NCBI RefSeq assembly: GCF_017942085.1
Contig: NZ_JAGKSP010000034.1
Span: forward strand, 1-35,261
Direction: 5' to 3'
Length of the DNA stretch: 35,261 nt
Origin: Paenibacillus lignilyticus
Lineage (GTDB): Bacteria; Bacillota; Bacilli; Paenibacillales; Paenibacillaceae
Shown one piece after another: positions 32,605 through 35,261 of this stretch. A model generated the notes under the pieces. It was not told the DNA's origin. It saw only the letters and a program-made list of their open reading frames with translations, and made no database searches. The number at the start of each line of letters is the position of its first letter. Within the stretch, counting starts at the first letter, position 1. The translations under genes and the position numbers were made by a program.

Positions 32605-32673
32605 GCTAACGAATCGTATGAGCGTTTCAAATCAAGTCATTTTACAGAAATAAGCCCTCTACGATTCGTTAGC
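32605..32673. repeat. 14-bp perfect inverted repeat with 41-bp gap
   Basis: GCTAACGAATCGTA (32605-32618) and its exact reverse complement (32660-32673) are separated by 41 bp, so the arm centres are 55 bp apart. The 8-bp core TCGTTAGC occurs again at 32535-32542, next to the ribosome site of the membrane gene. The arms sit just upstream of the predicted -10. They could be paired operator sites or a remnant of a small mobile element. Confidence 0.75.
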
Positions 32674-32711
32674 GTAAACATCCACGAGGACAATAGATTG
32701 CCGAGCATAAG

Positions 32712-32751
32712 AAAAACAGCCTCCGCCGGGTATTACCCCGATTGAGGCTGT
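32712..32751 (-). terminator. Rho-independent terminator of rqcP
   Basis: ACAGCCTC (32716-32723) pairs with GAGGCTGT (32744-32751), and an inner GGGT/ACCC stem also forms. The minus strand continues TTTTTCTT. It lies 14 bases past the rqcP stop and separates it from the membrane protein gene. Confidence 0.9.
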
Positions 32752-32765
32752 CATGTAAAAGCTGC

Positions 32766-33050
32766 TTACGCTTGCCAGTCGAGCTTGTTCTCTTGCTGGC
32801 GCGCTTCTTCTTTCAACAAAGTATACATCCCGCTAGCCTCGTCCTTCTTGGTCGTCTCCAAGATCCGCTCGACGCGGACGGTGACGATCTTCTGGCCGTA
32901 TTGAATTTTGAGCTCGTCGCCGGCTTTGACGGTGCTGCTCGCTTTGGCTTCACGATCGTTAATCCAGACGCGGCCTTGTTCGGACACGTCCTTTGCGACA
33001 GTACGCCGCTTGATTAAACGCGATACTTTGAGGAATTTATCCAGACGCAT
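32766..33050 (-). CDS. rqcP: S4 domain protein RqcP
   Basis: A ribosome quality-control factor (YabO in older names) that binds the 50S subunit and helps RqcH add alanine tails to stalled peptides. An S4 RNA-binding domain covers about residues 1-65: MRLDKFLKVSRLIKRRTVAK, then GRVWINDREAKAS and VKAGDELKIQYG. 94 residues, close to family length. It starts 2 bp after the HU stop, so it is cotranscribed with HU. Confidence 0.93.
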   Translation of the reverse strand: MRLDKFLKVSRLIKRRTVAKDVSEQGRVWINDREAKASSTVKAGDELKIQYGQKIVTVRVERILETTKKDEASGMYTLLKEEARQQENKLDWQA

Positions 33051-33052
33051 TA

Positions 33053-33325
33053 TTACTTGATCGCGTCTTTCAATTTATTGCCGGCTTTAAACGCTGGAAC
33101 TTTGGATTCTGCAATTGTGATCGGGTTGCCCGTTTGCGGGTTGCGACCTGTACGGCCGGAACGCTTACGGGTTTCGAATGTACCGAAACCGATCAATTGC
33201 ACTTTGTCGCCGCCTGCCAGAGCATCTGTTACTTCGCCCAGAAAGCCGTTCAATACGGATTCTACATCGCGCTTAGTCAAACCGCTTTTTGCCGAGATGT
33301 TGTTGATCAAGTCTGTTTTGTTCAT
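33053..33325 (-). CDS. hup: DNA-binding protein HU
   Basis: A histone-like nucleoid protein that bends DNA as a dimer. The 90-residue sequence is canonical: MNKTDLINNISAKSGLTKRD, then the arm region GFGTFETRKRSGRTGRNPQTG with the Pro-containing tip, and FKAGNKLKDAIK at the end. TAGGAGGCC precedes the ATG. The promoter within the 178 bp upstream is not clear. The closest equivalent in B. subtilis is hbs, which is elsewhere in that genome. Confidence 0.97.
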   Translation of the reverse strand: MNKTDLINNISAKSGLTKRDVESVLNGFLGEVTDALAGGDKVQLIGFGTFETRKRSGRTGRNPQTGNPITIAESKVPAFKAGNKLKDAIK

Positions 33326-33503
33326 GGTTAATGGCCTCCTAAAAGTTCAATTATACTTGTAGGCAGTGTTTAGACTGCCGCATAGCTTAGTTTCCTCAGC
33401 TACTACTTCTGCCTATTAGCAAATAAATCCTGCTGATTGGAAAATTATTTTCACGTTTTGTGAGGAAATAAGCCGAATTTTGACGAATCTACAATCTTTT
33501 TTA
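33326..33503. other. mazG-HU intergenic region
   Basis: It contains a strong ribosome site for HU and a GGCAGT/ACTGCC hairpin near 33362-33379. A TATAAT lies too close to the ribosome site to give a normal leader. I see no clear terminator after mazG and no convincing sigma-A pair. HU is normally highly expressed, so a promoter is expected here. Confidence 0.4.
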
Positions 33504-34985
33504 CTAGGGAAGCTTCTTGGCATCCTCCCAGTAACGATCCATCTCTGTTAAATCAGTTTGGTCAAAGGTTCGGCCGCTTATACGAAGCTGCTCCTCAATA
33601 TATGAAAATCGTTTCTTAAATTTCGAATTGGTGCGAGAAAGCGCTTCTTCCGGATCGGCGTGGATGAAGCGCGATACGTTGACTGCCGCAAACAACAAAT
33701 CTCCGAGCTCGTCCGCCTGCTCCTCAGCGTCCTTGGATTGAATGGCCTCGCGCAGCTCTTGAAGCTCCTCGCCGACCTTGTCGAGCGCCGGGCCGATATG
33801 ATCCCAGTCGAAGCCGACTTTGGCCGCTTTCTTCTGAATCTTGTAAGCTTTCATCAGAGCAGGCAGATCGGGCGGAATGCCATCGAGTTGCGAGGCCGTT
33901 GTGGGGTCAATGCCCTTGCGGCGCTTCTCCTCAGCCTTCATCTGCTCCCAATTGCGCAGCGCTTCCTCGGAATTGCCCGCACTCGTATCGCCGAACACAT
34001 GCGGATGACGGAACAACAGCTTCTCGTTAAGAGATTGAATGACATCATAGACGGAGAAGGTTCCGACCTCTTCTTCCATCTGGCTGTGCAGCATCACTTG
34101 TAAAATGACATCTCCGAATTCCTCGCGCATCCCATCCGGATCATCGTTATCCAGCGCCTCAATTGCTTCATAGGTCTCTTCGATGAAGTTCTTGCGAATC
34201 GATTGATGGGTTTGCTCCCGATCCCACGGGCAGCCTTCGGGGCTCCGCAAAATCGCTACGATTTCATGCAGACGCTCGAAGGAGCGATTGCGCAGCATAT
34301 CGTCCGTGGAACGCGGCAGCCAAATCAGCGAGAGGTTGCCATAACCCGGCGTCCGGTCCAGCTCATAGAGCGGAACGGTGATGATTTGCTCTTCGCCGGG
34401 TACGCCAAGCGCGTGGCCAATTGTGATCGGGTGATCATCGGGCAGCAGCTCCATCAGCGTCAGCTTCACATCTGAAGCCGTAAACTCGTCATACACTTGG
34501 CCGATTACGGTATGCAGTTCCGTGCGGATCAAGGAAGGTTTTAATTCGGCGGCATCCAGAAGCTGAAAGCCTTCGATCGGATCGAATCCCAGCCGTGTAA
34601 AAGCTTGATCGAGGAAACTTTCGCCGCCCAGAATGGTCAGCTCAATGTTGTGCTCCGGGCAGCGTTCACGCAGCAGCTGAACGGTCCGCTCCGCCACCAT
34701 GGGATGACCGGGCACGGCAAAGATCAAGCTGCCTTTCGCACGGGCGTTCGCGATGAGCTGCTCGGCGATGGCTTCGTATACATCCGGGAACGAATCCATC
34801 TGCTCGTATAGAAAATCGAAGGACTCGTATGCTAATTGATGATCGCTGAACAGCTTCATCATCGGATGCTTGTCCGTACGAACATAGCGATTGGACGCTT
34901 CTTGCAGCCTGCGCCAAACGCCCAGCGTCAGCTGGTCTTCGTCGCCGGAGCCCAGTCCGACTACGGTTATGGTTGGATTATGCAT
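33504..34985 (-). CDS. mazG: Tetrapyrrole methylase-like / MazG nucleotide pyrophosphohydrolase fusion (YabN)
   Basis: A two-domain protein. The N-terminal 220 residues resemble SAM-dependent tetrapyrrole methylases (ITVVGLGSGDEDQLTLGV, then FAVPGHPMVAERTV). The C-terminal part is MazG, which hydrolyses nucleoside triphosphates. Its metal-binding motifs are EETYEAIEALDNDDPDGMREE-like with EEFGDVILQVMLHSQ, then a second EELGDLLFAAVN-type set. The ATG at 34985 has AAAGGAGGAA upstream and gives 493 residues. The frame open to 35099 would enter the upstream gene. Confidence 0.94.
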   Translation of the reverse strand: MHNPTITVVGLGSGDEDQLTLGVWRRLQEASNRYVRTDKHPMMKLFSDHQLAYESFDFLYEQMDSFPDVYEAIAEQLIANARAKGSLIFAVPGHPMVAERTVQLLRERCPEHNIELTILGGESFLDQAFTRLGFDPIEGFQLLDAAELKPSLIRTELHTVIGQVYDEFTASDVKLTLMELLPDDHPITIGHALGVPGEEQIITVPLYELDRTPGYGNLSLIWLPRSTDDMLRNRSFERLHEIVAILRSPEGCPWDREQTHQSIRKNFIEETYEAIEALDNDDPDGMREEFGDVILQVMLHSQMEEEVGTFSVYDVIQSLNEKLLFRHPHVFGDTSAGNSEEALRNWEQMKAEEKRRKGIDPTTASQLDGIPPDLPALMKAYKIQKKAAKVGFDWDHIGPALDKVGEELQELREAIQSKDAEEQADELGDLLFAAVNVSRFIHADPEEALSRTNSKFKKRFSYIEEQLRISGRTFDQTDLTEMDRYWEDAKKLP

Positions 34986-35046
34986 GTATGTATGTTCCTC
35001 CTTTATGGAATGCGATTGTCGTCGGTTCTTGCGCCGAGGCAGCGAG

Positions 35047-35261
35047 TTAGTTGGCGCCGGGCAGCAGGCGCCAACGCTGCAATCGGGCGGCAAGTCCATC
35101 GCCGCCCGGAAGCGCGCGCAGCTCGCGCGCGGTCACGCCGCCGAAGCGCAGCACGGCGGCGGTGAAGAGCGCTCCGCCGAGGGCGGTGCCCCCGAGCGCG
35201 AGCGCGCAAGCTGCCGCCCTCGGCGGCAGCGCAAGGTCGAGCAGCGGGGCGCTGCCGCGCT
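35047..35261 (-). CDS. yabM: C-terminal end of a polysaccharide/lipid flippase (YabM/SpoVB-like), partial
   Basis: The minus strand is open from the window edge to a TAA at 35047. The 70-residue tail has one hydrophobic helix (Ala/Leu/Gly-rich, around ALALGGTALGGALFTAAVLR). A cytoplasmic end GVTARELRALPGGDGLAARL follows, close in pattern to the C terminus of SpoVB/MurJ-like transporters. Position upstream of yabN matches B. subtilis yabM. GC content is well above that of the neighbours. The start is outside the window. Confidence 0.6.
   Translation of the reverse strand, partial: RGSAPLLDLALPPRAAACALALGGTALGGALFTAAVLRFGGVTARELRALPGGDGLAARLQRWRLLPGAN

Noticed and set aside
33362..33379. GGCAGT hairpin upstream of HU as the mazG terminator
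   Set aside because: No T run follows the stem on the minus strand.

Overview
The window is a stretch of Firmicutes chromosome, most likely from a Paenibacillus-like endospore former (family Paenibacillaceae). The evidence is the 16S rRNA 5' sequence at the left edge, the sporulation and germination genes (spoIIE, yabP, yabQ, a gerABC-type set), and a gene order closely matching the origin-proximal region of Bacillus subtilis (yabM-yabN-rqcP-yabP-yabQ-divIC-yabR-spoIIE-yabS-yabT-tilS-hpt-ftsH-coaX-hslO-yacD-cysK-pabBAC-folP-folB-folK-yazB-dusB-lysS-rrn). Every gene I support lies on the minus strand, so transcription runs from the right edge to the left.

Right to left: 35261-32766 holds the end of a YabM/SpoVB-type flippase gene, mazG (yabN), the HU gene and rqcP, closed by a terminator. 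Next is an unidentified 77-residue membrane protein with a long-spaced 14-bp inverted repeat upstream, then yabP, yabQ, divIC and yabR (S1 domain plus glycine-rich tail) with its terminator. From 29745 to 26746 is the spoIIE transcription unit. It has a 22-bp-spaced promoter typical of Spo0A control, the spoIIE gene, and a tandem 228-bp duplication of the spoIIE 3' end plus a tiny basic-protein gene, ending at a strong terminator. Then come yabS-yabT-tilS-hpt-ftsH (terminator near 20500), nadA-nadB-nadC-coaX-hslO-yacD, and cysK with its own promoter, operator-like dyad and terminator. After that come a gerA-gerB-gerC germinant-receptor set, the folate operon pabB-pabA-pabC-folP-folB-folK-yazB-dusB, greA behind a consensus sigma-A promoter, lysS with a terminator, and the rRNA leader and 16S 5' end.

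Together the genes cover folate, NAD and CoA cofactor synthesis, cysteine synthesis, tRNA modification and charging (tilS, dusB, lysS), protein quality control (ftsH, hslO, yacD, rqcP), cell division (divIC) and sporulation or germination. Compared with the B. subtilis order as I recall it, the insertions are HU and the 77-residue membrane gene on the right, nadABC between ftsH and coaX, gerABC between cysK and pabB, and greA between dusB and lysS. The least explained part is the duplicated spoIIE tail with two small basic ORFs (26797-27236).
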